Positions 36,129-45,847 of a stretch of DNA of 64,000 nt are shown in pieces; position 1 is the first letter of the stretch; each line of letters begins with the position of its first letter. Location of the stretch: positions 558,001-622,000 of the forward strand of contig JAOABH010000004.1 of assembly GCA_026418455.1 (NCBI GenBank), given 5' to 3'. The stretch is from Hydrogenothermaceae bacterium. Its GTDB lineage: Bacteria > Aquificota > Aquificia > Aquificales > Hydrogenothermaceae. The notes under the pieces are model-generated. The model had not been told where the DNA came from. It ran no database searches and worked only from the letters and a program-made list of their open reading frames with translations. Both the position numbers and the translations under genes were made by a program.

Positions 36129-36428
36129 ATGTTAAGTGATTTTCTACTTAAATATTGGAAGATTATACTTGGTGTTGGTATCGTTTTTGCAGTCGGCGGG
36201 CTATTCTTACAATCAACTTCACCGATTTTAGGGAAAATTATTGAGTTTTTTGGGTTTGCACTTGTTGCAATCGTTGCCTATGTCCTTGGTTATAAAAATG
36301 CATCAGATGAAGCAGAAAAGCAGATAAAAGGAGAGATAGAGAAACTTGCAAAGCAGGATATAAGATTTAAGTTTGCCGGAGAGAGAGCTATAAAAAATCT
36401 TAAATCTCCTTTATCAGGAAAAAAATAA
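36129..36428 (+). CDS. Small two-segment membrane protein, unknown
   Basis: A 99-residue protein with two hydrophobic segments (about residues 9-28 and 38-55) and a basic, helical C-terminal tail (EIEKLAKQDIRFKFAGERAIKNLKS). AAGGAG precedes the ATG. It lies 16 bases before gatB and may be co-expressed, but no functional link is evident. Confidence 0.7.
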   Translation: MLSDFLLKYWKIILGVGIVFAVGGLFLQSTSPILGKIIEFFGFALVAIVAYVLGYKNASDEAEKQIKGEIEKLAKQDIRFKFAGERAIKNLKSPLSGKK

Positions 36429-36444
36429 AAAAGAGGGATAAAAT

Positions 36445-37893
36445 ATGGAGTCAGCTGTATCTTTAGAGAGAGAGTTTGATGTTGTTATAGGTTTAGAGAC
36501 ACATGTTCAGATGTCAACAAACACCAAGATGTTCTGTGGATGTAAGGTGGAGTTTGCAGCTCCTCCAAATACAAATGTATGTCCTGTATGTCTCGCCCAT
36601 CCTGGAAGTTTACCTGTTATAAATAAACAAGCGGTTGAGTTTGCTGTAAAAGCAGCCATATCTCTAAACTGTAAGGTTCACAATCTTTCAATTATGGCAA
36701 GGAAGAATTACTTCTATCCGGATTTACCAAAAGGTTATCAGATATCTCAGTATGATAAGCCTTTGGCAACTGATGGTTGGATAAAGATAAAAACAGAAAA
36801 TGGTTATAAAAAAATAAGAATACACAGACTTCATATAGAGGAAGATGCAGGAAAAACAATTCACGAAGGAAGTTTTTCTTATGTTGATCTAAACAGGGCA
36901 GGAACTCCTCTTATGGAAATAGTTACTGAGCCAGATATTTCCTCAGCAGAAGAGGCTCGTCAGTATCTTGAAAAACTTAGACTTATAATGAGATATATTG
37001 GTGTATCAGATGCAGATATGGAAAAAGGACAGTTAAGATGTGACGTTAATATATCTCTAAAACCAAAAGGTAGCGATAAACTTGGAACAAAGGTAGAACT
37101 AAAAAATATAAACTCATTTAGGTTTATAGTAAAAGCTATTGAGTATGAAATAGAGAGACAGTCAAAACTCCTGAAAAAAGGAGAGAAGATAGTCCAAGAA
37201 ACAAGACTATTTGATCCAAACTCTGGGAAAACCTACACAATGAGAACAAAAGAAGAAGCCCATGATTACAGATACTTTCCAGATCCAGATTTACTACCTA
37301 TAGTAGTGAAAGAAGAAAAGATAGAAGAGATTAAAAAATCACTTCCAGAACTTCCAGATCAAAAAGTAGAAAGATATATAAAAGAATTTGGACTTACAGA
37401 GTATGATGCAACAGTTCTTGCATCTGATAAGGAGTTGGCTCTATTTTTTGAAGAAAGTTTAAAAGATTTTGCGGAAAATCCAAAACAAACAGCAAACTGG
37501 ATTTTAAATGAACTACTTGGAAAGTTAAATGATAGAGGAATTGAGATAAATAAATCTCCGGTAAAACCTGCCCATATAGCACAGCTTGTTAAACTTATAC
37601 AGGATGGAACAATTTCTGGAAAAATTGGAAAAGAGATATTTGATGAAGTATTTGAAACTGGAAAAGACCCTGTTAATATAGTAGAAGAAAAAGGATTAAA
37701 ACAGATTTCTGATGAAGGACAGATAAGACAGATAGTAAAATCTGTATTAGAAAAACACCCAAATGAAGTTCAAAAATATAAGGAAGGAAATACGAAACTA
37801 CTTGGATTCTTTGTAGGACAAATCATGAAAGAAACAAAAGGAAAAGCAAACCCTACATTAGTAAATAAAATACTTCAAGAGGAGCTTGGATGA
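36445..37893 (+). CDS. gatB: Asp/Glu-tRNA(Asn/Gln) amidotransferase subunit B
   Basis: Kinase-like and tRNA-binding subunit of GatCAB, which converts Glu-tRNA-Gln and Asp-tRNA-Asn to the amidated forms. Core blocks: GLETHVQMSTNTKMFCGC, the zinc pair CPVCLAHPGSLP, ARKNYFYPDLPKGYQISQ, IHRLHIEEDAGK, and the C-terminal YqeY-like tail. Length 482 is normal. gatA and gatC are not nearby. It overlaps purB by 4 bases. Confidence 0.97.
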   Translation: MESAVSLEREFDVVIGLETHVQMSTNTKMFCGCKVEFAAPPNTNVCPVCLAHPGSLPVINKQAVEFAVKAAISLNCKVHNLSIMARKNYFYPDLPKGYQISQYDKPLATDGWIKIKTENGYKKIRIHRLHIEEDAGKTIHEGSFSYVDLNRAGTPLMEIVTEPDISSAEEARQYLEKLRLIMRYIGVSDADMEKGQLRCDVNISLKPKGSDKLGTKVELKNINSFRFIVKAIEYEIERQSKLLKKGEKIVQETRLFDPNSGKTYTMRTKEEAHDYRYFPDPDLLPIVVKEEKIEEIKKSLPELPDQKVERYIKEFGLTEYDATVLASDKELALFFEESLKDFAENPKQTANWILNELLGKLNDRGIEINKSPVKPAHIAQLVKLIQDGTISGKIGKEIFDEVFETGKDPVNIVEEKGLKQISDEGQIRQIVKSVLEKHPNEVQKYKEGNTKLLGFFVGQIMKETKGKANPTLVNKILQEELG

Positions 37894-39200
37894 TAAAGAG
37901 ATACACACTTGAAAGAATGGGAAATATATGGAGTGAAAAGAATAAATTTCAAAAATGGTTAGATGTGGAAATAGCAGTATGTAAAGCTTGGAATAAATTA
38001 GGAAAGATTCCGGATGATGCACTTAAAGAGATAATAGAAAAGACACATATAGATGATAAAACAATAGAAAGAATAAATGAACTTGACAAAATATACAACC
38101 ACGATGTTTTAGCTTTTGTTACCGCAGTGGCAGAACAGGTAGGAGAAAATGGAAGATATATACACCTTGGCTTAACTTCATCAGATGTTATAGATACAGC
38201 CCTTGGACTTATTTTAAGAGAATCTGTTGAACTACTTGAAAAAGATATTGATGAACTTTTAGAGATATTAAAAGAAAATGCTTTTAAATATAAAGACACA
38301 GTTATGATGGGAAGAACCCACGGAGTTCACGCAGAACCAATGGTATTTGGTTTAAAGTTTGCTCTATGGTATGAAGAGTTTAAAAGACATAGAGAAAGGT
38401 TAAAACATACAAAGGAGATAGTATCAGTAGGAGCTATATCTGGAGCAGTCGGAACATACTCTAACATTCCTCCAGAACTTGAAGAGCTAACATTATCTGA
38501 ACTTGGATTAAAACCAGAACCTGTATCAAACCAAGTTATACAAAGAGACAGACATGCCCACTATATGGCAACCTTAGGATTAATAGCTTCTTCCTTAGAG
38601 AAAATAGCAGTTGAGATAAGACATCTACAAAGAACAGAAGTTTTAGAAGCACAGGAACCTTTCAAAAAAGGTCAAAGAGGCTCTTCCGCAATGCCACACA
38701 AGAAAAACCCTATAACCTGTGAAAGGATTACCGGACTTGCAAGATTAATAAGGTCAAATGTGATTCCGGCAATGGAAAATATAGCTCTCTGGCACGAAAG
38801 AGACATCTCACACTCTTCGGTAGAGAGAGTTATACTTCCGGACAGCTCAATAGCATTAGATTATATACTTGAACTTACCAAAAAAGTGTTAAAAGATTTA
38901 GTTGTTTACCCTGAGAATATGAAGAAAAATATGGATAAATCCAAAGGACTTTACTTTTCATCAAAAGTTTTAGTAGCTCTTGTAGAGAAAGGACTTTCAA
39001 GAGATGAGGCTTACGATATAGTCCAGAGAAATGCGATGAAAGCTTGGGATACAGAAGGATTGATGTTTAAAGATGCTCTCCTATCCGATAAAGATGTTAT
39101 CTCAAAACTTTCAAAAGAAGAGATAGAAAAAATTTTTAATGTGGAAGAGTTTTTAAAAAATGTTCCATTTATATACAGAAGGGTGTTTGGTGAATATTAG
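37890..39200 (+). CDS. purB: Adenylosuccinate lyase
   Basis: Cleaves SAICAR and adenylosuccinate in purine synthesis, following PurC in the first role. The signature loop is SSAMPHKKNPITCE, with LTSSDVIDTA and GRTHGVHAEP carrying other active-site parts. 436 residues is typical. The ATG lies in the gatB stop (ATGA). A hairpin follows the stop codon. Confidence 0.96.
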   Translation: MIKRYTLERMGNIWSEKNKFQKWLDVEIAVCKAWNKLGKIPDDALKEIIEKTHIDDKTIERINELDKIYNHDVLAFVTAVAEQVGENGRYIHLGLTSSDVIDTALGLILRESVELLEKDIDELLEILKENAFKYKDTVMMGRTHGVHAEPMVFGLKFALWYEEFKRHRERLKHTKEIVSVGAISGAVGTYSNIPPELEELTLSELGLKPEPVSNQVIQRDRHAHYMATLGLIASSLEKIAVEIRHLQRTEVLEAQEPFKKGQRGSSAMPHKKNPITCERITGLARLIRSNVIPAMENIALWHERDISHSSVERVILPDSSIALDYILELTKKVLKDLVVYPENMKKNMDKSKGLYFSSKVLVALVEKGLSRDEAYDIVQRNAMKAWDTEGLMFKDALLSDKDVISKLSKEEIEKIFNVEEFLKNVPFIYRRVFGEY

Positions 39201-39208
39201 AAAAGTGT

Positions 39209-39228
39209 GGCTACCTATACAGGTAGCC
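39209..39228 (+). terminator. Hairpin after purB
   Basis: GGCTACCT and AGGTAGCC form a perfect 8-base-pair stem with a 4-base loop (ATAC), 9 bases after the purB stop. No T-run follows, so it may be a 3' stabiliser or act with Rho rather than a classic terminator. The rest of the 142-base gap to miaB shows nothing else of note. Confidence 0.5.
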
Positions 39229-39342
39229 GCTTATCTGTGGGGTTAAAATTTAACTTTCTCAAGAAGTTTTTTCGAAATATAGAGATATTAAAAAAAATGA
39301 CTATAATTTATTTACTATAAAAAACTGTTTAAAGGAGTGAGA

Positions 39343-40653
39343 ATGAAGTATTACATAAGGACTTTTGGTTGTCAGATGAATGTAAATGATTCAGAAAAGA
39401 TGGCAGGTATCTTAAAATCCTTAGGATACAATCCAGCTGAGAGTTGGGAAGAAGCAGATGTAATTCTTGTAAATACATGCTCTGTTAGAGAAAAGCCTGA
39501 CCAAAAAGTTTTATCAGCATTGGGAGAGTTTAAAAAAATAAAAAAGGAAAATCCTTCAGCAGTAATAGGAGTTTGTGGCTGTCTTGCACAGAGAGCTGGA
39601 TATGAGATACTTCAAAAAGCACCATTTATAGATATGGTTTTTGGCACAACAAATATACATAATCTCCCAAAACTTTTAGAACAGGCAAAACTTGGAAATA
39701 AAGCCATAGAGATATTAGAAGATATAGATGAAAATGAAAATCTCTTAGACCAGTATCCTACTGTAAGAGAAAACAAATACACAGCATATGTAACAGTGAT
39801 AAGAGGTTGTGATAAAAAATGTACCTACTGTATAGTGCCATATACAAGAGGAAAGGAAAGAAGCAGAAGGATAGGAGATATTCTAAGAGAAGTTCAGTAT
39901 TTAGTAGAGGATGGTGTTAAAGAGATACATCTTATAGGACAAAATGTAACTGCATACGGTAAAGATTTAGGAGATGTAAAATTTTGGGAGCTTTTATATG
40001 CTGTTGCAAATGTTAAAGGAGTTGAAAGGATAAGATTTACAACAGGACATCCAAGAGACCTTGATGAAGATACAATAAAAGCAATGGCAGATATTCCACA
40101 GGTGTGTGAAGCTTTACACCTTCCTATACAGGCAGGTTCAGATAGAATCCTTCAAGCTATGGATAGAGGCTACACCCAGAAGGAGTATTTACAGAAGATA
40201 GAGCTTTTAAGAAAGTATATTCCTAATATAGCTCTATCTACGGACATTATTGTTGGATTTCCGGGAGAAACTTATCAAGACTACCTTGAAACTATAAAAG
40301 TTTTAAAAGAAGTCAAGTACGATCAAGTCTTTGCGTTTAAATACTCTCCAAGACCAGGGACTCCAGCAGCATTGATGGTATCTGACACAAACGAGGAGGA
40401 AGCTTCAAAATGGCTCTCTGACCTTATAAATATGCAAAAAGAGATAACTTTTGAGAATAACTTAAAGTATCAGGATAAAGTAGTTGAAGTTTTGGTTGAA
40501 GAACAGAAAGAAGATGGACAGTTTGTTGGAAGAACGAGAACAAATAAACTTGTATATTTCACAGGAAGGGATAATTTATTAGGTGAAATTGTTAATGTTA
40601 AAGTAAATACAGTTAATAGGTTTTCTTTCGAAGGAATAATTATGGAGGCATAA
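39343..40653 (+). CDS. miaB: tRNA-2-methylthio-N6-dimethylallyladenosine synthase
   Basis: Methylthiolates A37 of tRNAs. The N-terminal UPF0004 domain has cluster cysteines in FGCQMNVNDSE, VNTCSVREK and GVCGCLAQR; the radical SAM motif is GCDKKCTYCIVPYTRG; a C-terminal TRAM domain ends the protein. I choose ATG 39343, five bases after GGAG, over the in-frame GTG at 39337. A 436-residue product is usual. Confidence 0.95.
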   Translation: MKYYIRTFGCQMNVNDSEKMAGILKSLGYNPAESWEEADVILVNTCSVREKPDQKVLSALGEFKKIKKENPSAVIGVCGCLAQRAGYEILQKAPFIDMVFGTTNIHNLPKLLEQAKLGNKAIEILEDIDENENLLDQYPTVRENKYTAYVTVIRGCDKKCTYCIVPYTRGKERSRRIGDILREVQYLVEDGVKEIHLIGQNVTAYGKDLGDVKFWELLYAVANVKGVERIRFTTGHPRDLDEDTIKAMADIPQVCEALHLPIQAGSDRILQAMDRGYTQKEYLQKIELLRKYIPNIALSTDIIVGFPGETYQDYLETIKVLKEVKYDQVFAFKYSPRPGTPAALMVSDTNEEEASKWLSDLINMQKEITFENNLKYQDKVVEVLVEEQKEDGQFVGRTRTNKLVYFTGRDNLLGEIVNVKVNTVNRFSFEGIIMEA

Positions 40654-40656
40654 AAG

Positions 40657-41136
40657 ATGATTGAGATGGAAGTTCAAGGATTAACACTTGATCCTATTTC
40701 TAATGTTCCAATCGTGGTGTTAAAAGGGAAAGAAACAGACGATATTCTAACAATCTGGATAGGTGTGTTTGAGGCAAACTCGATAGCTATGAAATTAGAA
40801 TGTGTAACATATCCAAGACCTTTAACCTATGAACTTATGGTAAGTATCATTGAAAATTTATCTTCCTATGTAGAGAATATAAAGATCCACTCTCTCATAG
40901 ATAACACTTACTATGCTTCTATATCTCTAAAACTTCCTGATGGAAAATCTGTGGAAGTAGATGCACGTCCAAGTGATGCCATCAACATAGCATTAAGGAC
41001 TAACTCCCCGATACTCGTTTCAAAAGAAGTTTTAAATAAAACAACAGAAGATAAAACCGAGGAAGAGTTAGAAGATCTGAAAGAGTGGATAAACTCTTTG
41101 AAACCGGAAGATTTTGAAAAAAATATAGAGTTTTAA
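40657..41136 (+). CDS. Bifunctional nuclease family (DUF151) protein
   Basis: A 159-residue protein of the DUF151/BFN family, some of whose members show RNase and DNase activity. The start [22 protein letters not shown], the core [16 protein letters not shown] and the signature [21 protein letters not shown] are clear. An acidic tail follows. It begins 3 bases after miaB; its stop overlaps the fabH stop on the other strand by 4 bases. Confidence 0.9.
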   Translation: MIEMEVQGLTLDPISNVPIVVLKGKETDDILTIWIGVFEANSIAMKLECVTYPRPLTYELMVSIIENLSSYVENIKIHSLIDNTYYASISLKLPDGKSVEVDARPSDAINIALRTNSPILVSKEVLNKTTEDKTEEELEDLKEWINSLKPEDFEKNIEF

Positions 41137-42065
41137 AATCTTAGGACTATAGAACCCCAGGTTAGACCACCACCAAAGGCAGTAAGGAGGAGATAATCTC
41201 CTCTTTGGAATTTTCCTTCCTTGTAAGCTTCATACATAGCAATAGGAATAGATGCAGCACTTGTGTTTCCGTATCTATGGATATTATGGTAAACCTTCTC
41301 TAAAGGAAATTCCAACTTTTCAGCTAAAGCTTCTATAATCCTTATGTTAGCCTGATGAGGTATAACCAATTTTATATCTTCTTTTTTTATTCCGGCTTTT
41401 TGAATAGCTTTTAGTGATGTAGATTCCATAGATTTAACTGCCTGTTTAAAAGTCTCTCTTCCGTGCATCTTTAACTTTTCACCAACCTGACAGTGTAATA
41501 GATTCCCATAAGAGCCATCAGACTTCATAACCGTACTTAATATGTCAGAATCTTCATTAGATGCTGATAAAACAACAGCTCCGGCACCATCTCCAAACAA
41601 AACAGCAGTTGTCCTATCTGTCCAATCTATAAGTTTTGAAAAAACTTCGGTACCAACAACAAGGACGTTTTTGGCTTTACCACTTTTTATAAAACTGTCT
41701 CCAATTGTAAGCCCGTATATAAAACCACTACATGCAGCAGAAAAGTCAAAAGCCATTGGATTTTTTAATCCAAGTTTATCTGCTAAGATACAAGCTGTTG
41801 ATGGAAATATATTATCTGGTGTAGAAGTTGCTACTAAAACTAAATCTATATCTTTTTCCGAAATACCGGCATTATGTATAGCTTCCTTTGAGGCTTCATA
41901 TGCAAGATCACTTGCTTTTACCCATTCATCTGCAATTCTTCTCTCTTTTATGCCTGTTCTTGTAGTTATCCATTCATCAGATGTTTCAAATATTTTTTCC
42001 AGATCAAAATTTGTTACAACACGTGGAGGGACATACATACCTATACCAGTTATCTTACTGCCCAT
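41133..42065 (-). CDS. fabH: Beta-ketoacyl-ACP synthase III
   Basis: Starts fatty-acid chains by condensing acetyl-CoA with malonyl-ACP. The Cys-His-Asn triad is visible: Cys112 in [10 protein letters not shown], His236 in PHQANIRI and Asn266 in GNTSAAS. Length 310 fits. It overlaps plsX upstream by 11 bases, within the conserved yceD-rpmF-plsX-fabH order. Confidence 0.96.
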   Translation of the reverse strand: MGSKITGIGMYVPPRVVTNFDLEKIFETSDEWITTRTGIKERRIADEWVKASDLAYEASKEAIHNAGISEKDIDLVLVATSTPDNIFPSTACILADKLGLKNPMAFDFSAACSGFIYGLTIGDSFIKSGKAKNVLVVGTEVFSKLIDWTDRTTAVLFGDGAGAVVLSASNEDSDILSTVMKSDGSYGNLLHCQVGEKLKMHGRETFKQAVKSMESTSLKAIQKAGIKKEDIKLVIPHQANIRIIEALAEKLEFPLEKVYHNIHRYGNTSAASIPIAMYEAYKEGKFQRGDYLLLTAFGGGLTWGSIVLRF

Positions 42066-43116
42066 TAAAAGCCCCTGAAAACTCCTCTTCTCTTGATTTT
42101 AAAAGCTCCGGAGGAATAAGATTATTTATATTTTCAAGAAGTTTTGTATTAAAATCGTGATTAACAAACTCTGAGGCAAACTTTAAAGCATTTTTTATAG
42201 CTCTTTCATCGGCTCTTCCGTGAGTTATTATACACGTTCCCTTTGTTCCCAGTAAAGGTGCTCCGCCATACTCTGTAAAATCTGCCTTCTTTTTAAACCT
42301 CTTTAAAGCCGGAAGCATCAAAGCAGCACCTATCCTTGAAACTAAACTTTTATTTACCTCTTCCTTTATCATTTCAAGAATAATCATTCCAAGGCTTTCA
42401 GCAGTCTTCAATACAACATTCCCCACAAAGCCATCACACACAATAACATCAAAATCTCCGGTAAATATATCCCTTCCTTCTGCATTGCCTATAAAGTTAA
42501 GTTTAGTCATTTTAAGTAGAGGATATGTATCCTTAACAAGTTCGTTACCTTTACCTTCCTCTTCTCCTATACTGAGAATACCTATTTTTGGATTATCTGA
42601 TGTTCCTAGTATCTCCTTCACATACGTATGTCCCATTACAGCAAAGTATAACAGATGCCTTGGTCTACTATCTACATTAGCTCCTACATCTATCAAAACT
42701 GTTCTACTTCCCTTTTTATTCGGAAAAGCAACTGCTATACCAGGTCTCTCTATTCCTTCTGCAGCACCTATAACAAATTTACCAATACTCATCGCAGCTC
42801 CAGTATTCCCAGCAGAGACAAAAGCCTGAGCTTTTCCTTCCCTGACAAGTTTCCCAGCAATATGCATAGATGAATTTCTTTTTTTTCTTAAGGCTACAGA
42901 TGGTGATTCATGCATCTGGATTGTTTCCGGAGCATCTACTATCTCTATAGGAAGACCTTCTATGCTTAGATTATGTTTCTTTATCTCTTGAAGTAAAATA
43001 TCCTTTTTACCTACAAGATAAACACCTATCTTTGTCTCTGATGCAAATTCTATTGCACCTTTAATATTACACAGAGGGGCATAGTCCCCTCCCATTCCAT
43101 CAAGGGCTATATACAC
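42055..43116 (-). CDS. plsX: Acyl-ACP:phosphate acyltransferase
   Basis: Makes acyl-phosphate from acyl-ACP for phospholipid synthesis. Family blocks: [12 protein letters not shown] at the start, [13 protein letters not shown], the [14 protein letters not shown] loop, and [12 protein letters not shown]. Length 353 is slightly over the usual 330-345. The start touches the rpmF stop, so the two are coupled. Confidence 0.95.
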   Translation of the reverse strand: MYIALDGMGGDYAPLCNIKGAIEFASETKIGVYLVGKKDILLQEIKKHNLSIEGLPIEIVDAPETIQMHESPSVALRKKRNSSMHIAGKLVREGKAQAFVSAGNTGAAMSIGKFVIGAAEGIERPGIAVAFPNKKGSRTVLIDVGANVDSRPRHLLYFAVMGHTYVKEILGTSDNPKIGILSIGEEEGKGNELVKDTYPLLKMTKLNFIGNAEGRDIFTGDFDVIVCDGFVGNVVLKTAESLGMIILEMIKEEVNKSLVSRIGAALMLPALKRFKKKADFTEYGGAPLLGTKGTCIITHGRADERAIKNALKFASEFVNHDFNTKLLENINNLIPPELLKSREEEFSGAFNGQ

Positions 43117-43298
43117 TATATAACCTCAATAACCTCTTTATTTTTGTAATATCCACAGTGAGGACAAACTCTGTGAGGAGCCTTTGGCTGATTACATTCT
43201 GGACACAAAGAAAGTCCAGTCATAGTAACTTTTCTTAACCATTGAGCTCTTCTCATTGCAGTTTTAGCCTTAGATTTCTTCCTCTTTGGTACAGCCAT
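43116..43298 (-). CDS. rpmF: 50S ribosomal protein L32
   Basis: A 60-residue ribosomal protein. The start AVPKRKKSKAKTAMRRAQW is the L32 signature, and four cysteines in CPECNQPKAPHRVCPHC form a zinc ribbon. This zinc-binding version matters for metal balance. AGGAGG precedes the ATG. Confidence 0.96.
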   Translation of the reverse strand: MAVPKRKKSKAKTAMRRAQWLRKVTMTGLSLCPECNQPKAPHRVCPHCGYYKNKEVIEVI

Positions 43299-43345
43299 AA
43301 ATATACCTCCTTTTCAAAAATCAAAGTAAATATTATATCAGAAAT

Positions 43346-43873
43346 TTACTTGAGTAATCCCTGCAGTTTTGAAAATGGAGATATCTCTCTGAGATACTTT
43401 CTCTCACAATCACAGCTTTCTATATTTTTATCAATACCACAAAATGGACATAGACCCTTACAATCTTCTTTACATAAAACCTTCATAGGTGTATTTACCA
43501 ATATCTCTTCCCTTACAAATTCATTAAGATTAAACTTCTCCTCATCTTCAAGATACTCTGTTAAAAGTTCTTCTTCAGAAAGTTCAGAATGTTTCGGTAA
43601 TTTCTTTGTAAAAAGAACACTCTCTGAAAAAGCAAATTTTTGTGGAAACTCCACCAAACACCTATCACAGGTCATATTAATAGAGGTATCTATGGATATT
43701 GTTATAATGTATCCATCTTTGTCCTTTAAAAGGTGAAGATGAACGGGTATCTTCTCACTCTCTGAAAAGATGTAGTTTTCCGGAAGATCAAGGTCTTTAA
43801 CAGGAATCTCAAAATTAAGTTCTTTAAATGGTTCCTTCTTTAGCTCTTCTTTTAGATTAAGGAAAATTACCAA
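43346..43873 (-). CDS. yceD: DUF177 (YceD) family protein
   Basis: A 175-residue protein of the DUF177/YceD family, almost always upstream of rpmF and linked to 23S rRNA or L32 expression in some organisms. Cysteines are in MTCDRCLVEF in the middle and CKEDCKGLCPFCGIDKN near the end, as is usual. An AGGTGAT ribosome site precedes the start. Confidence 0.88.
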   Translation of the reverse strand: MVIFLNLKEELKKEPFKELNFEIPVKDLDLPENYIFSESEKIPVHLHLLKDKDGYIITISIDTSINMTCDRCLVEFPQKFAFSESVLFTKKLPKHSELSEEELLTEYLEDEEKFNLNEFVREEILVNTPMKVLCKEDCKGLCPFCGIDKNIESCDCERKYLREISPFSKLQGLLK

Positions 43874-43902
43874 TTAAAATCACCTCTTTAAAATTAGTCG
43901 TG

Positions 43903-43908
43903 TATAAT
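43903..43908 (+). promoter_or_regulatory. -10 element almost touching the dcd start
   Basis: A perfect TATAAT ends 8 bases before the ATG at 43917, and no Shine-Dalgarno sequence lies between. If used, transcription would start at or within a base or two of the ATG, giving a leaderless mRNA. Confidence 0.5.
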
Positions 43909-43916
43909 ATATTACT

Positions 43917-44459
43917 ATGATTTTAAATGACAAGACAATTAGAAGATACCTTAAAGATAAGATTATAGAGATAGATCCGTTAGATGAGGTTCAGATACAG
44001 CCGTCTTCCGTTGATTTAAGACTTGGTTATGACTTTTTAATCTACCCAGAAGATATTGATATTTTAGATGTTAAGGATCCATACTTTAGTAATAGATTAA
44101 TAAGAGAAGAAGCCACAGAGGAAGGGTTTATAATTAAACCCAAGCAATTTGTTTTGGCTACAACCGTAGAGTATATTAAACTACCGGACTTTATAACTGC
44201 TTTTGTAGAAGGTAGGTCTTCTTTGGGAAGATTGGGATTATTTATAGAAAACGCTGGATGGGTAGATGCAGGATTTGAAGGTAATATAACATTAGAGTTT
44301 TACAATGCAAACTCTATACCAATAAAGATATATCCTGGAATGAGGATATGTCAGCTTGTGTTTGCTAAGATGGAAGAACCATCAGAAAAGCCATACAGAG
44401 GAAAGTATCAAGGTCAGAGAGGAACAACAGCATCAAAGATCTTTATGGACAAAAATTAA
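43917..44459 (+). CDS. dcd: dCTP deaminase
   Basis: Converts dCTP to dUTP for dTTP synthesis; some members also cleave to dUMP. Conserved parts: IQPSSVDLRLGYDF, the active-site helix VEGRSSLGRLGLF, with NITLEFYNANSIPIKIYPGMRICQLVF. 180 residues is normal. No ribosome site is visible, and TATAAT is very close upstream. The stop overlaps the regulator gene end by 4 bases on the other strand. Confidence 0.94.
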   Translation: MILNDKTIRRYLKDKIIEIDPLDEVQIQPSSVDLRLGYDFLIYPEDIDILDVKDPYFSNRLIREEATEEGFIIKPKQFVLATTVEYIKLPDFITAFVEGRSSLGRLGLFIENAGWVDAGFEGNITLEFYNANSIPIKIYPGMRICQLVFAKMEEPSEKPYRGKYQGQRGTTASKIFMDKN

Positions 44460-45847
44460 ACCTTAAATTCAGATGCAGTAATTCCATACTTTTTAAGTAT
44501 CTTTTGTAAAGACTGTCTTTCTATATTTGCAAGTTTGGCAGCTTGAGAGATATTGCCTTTTGTTACACTTAGAAGTGTTGTAAGATATCTTTTTGTAAAT
44601 TCTTCATCATTCTTTTTCTTAGCTAAATTATAATCAAATATCTCTTCATCTCCACTTCCAGTAATGTAAGAAGGAAGATGTTTAGGTTCAATGAAATTAT
44701 CTCTTATCATTGCCTTAATACAGGCTTCATTTATTACATTTTGAAGTTGCCTAACATTACCTTCCCATTTATAGTTCATAAGCTTCTGCAATGCCTTTAC
44801 AGAGATTCCTTCTATATTTGTTTTATATTTTTCATTGAAATCTTCTAAAAATTTATAAGCCAATACAGGAATATCTTCTACTCTTTCTCTCAAAGGTGGA
44901 ACTGTTATCTTTATTCCTTCTAACCTAAAGTATAAATCCTCTCTAAACTTTCCTTCCTTTACAAGAGATTTTAAGTCTTTATTTGTAGCACATATTACCC
45001 TAACATCAACCTTCCTTGAAGTTGCATCACCTATTCTCCTAACTTCTTTCTCCTGGAGAAATCTTAAAAATTTAGCTTGAAGCTCAAGAGGTAACTCAGA
45101 TATTTCATCTAAGAAAAGAGTCCCTCCATCTGCTTGCTCAATTATACCCGGCCTATCAGCATCTGCACCTGTATACACTCCTTTCTTAGTTCCAAAAAAC
45201 TCAGCTTCCATAATATCTTTCTGAATTGTTGCACAGTTTATTGGTAAAAAAATCTTATTTTTTCTCGGACTGATCTCATGTATATATCTTGCTATAAGCT
45301 CTTTACCTACACCACTTTCACCATATATAAGAACTGTAAAGTCAAATAGAGATATTTTTCTACAGTAATCTAAAATCTCATCCATGATTGAACTTTTACA
45401 AACAATCTTTGTACCACTATCTCCTGAATCAGCAACAAAAATTTCATAATTTTTTCTATTTTTTAGATCTTTAGCCTTTTCAATTGCATTATCAATTACA
45501 CTCCAAACCTTTTTATCATTAAAATCTATAGGTTTTAAGAGATAATCATAGGCTCCGTACTTCATACATTCAACAGCATTTTCTATTGTTCCATAGGCAG
45601 TCAGCATTATAAATTGAGTTGTTGTATTAAACTTTCTAACTTCTTTTAAAAGATCATCTCCGGTAAGAGATGGCATCTTTAGGTCCGAGATAACTAAATC
45701 ATAGTTGTTTTTCTTAATTTTTTCCACTGCATTCAGTGGATTTGGCTCTATATCTACCCTATAACCTTCTTCCTCAAATATCTCTTTGAAAGTTGCTAAG
45801 ATATCTTCCTCATCATCAACAAAAAGTATATAACCTCTATTCTCCAT
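44456..45847 (-). CDS. NtrC-type response regulator with altered GAFTGA loop
   Basis: A 463-residue three-domain regulator. The receiver has the phospho-acceptor Asp in VISDLKMP (about residue 55). The AAA+ domain has Walker A GESGVGKE and Walker B GGTLFLDE, but the sigma-54 contact loop GAFTGA reads GVYTGA (223-228). A Fis-like helix-turn-helix ends the protein (NISQAAKLANIERQSLQKIL). I choose the third in-frame ATG (45847) because GAGG is 6 bases upstream; starts at 45853 and 45859 are also open. It is paired with the kinase upstream, overlapping it. Confidence 0.92.
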   Translation of the reverse strand: MENRGYILFVDDEEDILATFKEIFEEEGYRVDIEPNPLNAVEKIKKNNYDLVISDLKMPSLTGDDLLKEVRKFNTTTQFIMLTAYGTIENAVECMKYGAYDYLLKPIDFNDKKVWSVIDNAIEKAKDLKNRKNYEIFVADSGDSGTKIVCKSSIMDEILDYCRKISLFDFTVLIYGESGVGKELIARYIHEISPRKNKIFLPINCATIQKDIMEAEFFGTKKGVYTGADADRPGIIEQADGGTLFLDEISELPLELQAKFLRFLQEKEVRRIGDATSRKVDVRVICATNKDLKSLVKEGKFREDLYFRLEGIKITVPPLRERVEDIPVLAYKFLEDFNEKYKTNIEGISVKALQKLMNYKWEGNVRQLQNVINEACIKAMIRDNFIEPKHLPSYITGSGDEEIFDYNLAKKKNDEEFTKRYLTTLLSVTKGNISQAAKLANIERQSLQKILKKYGITASEFKV

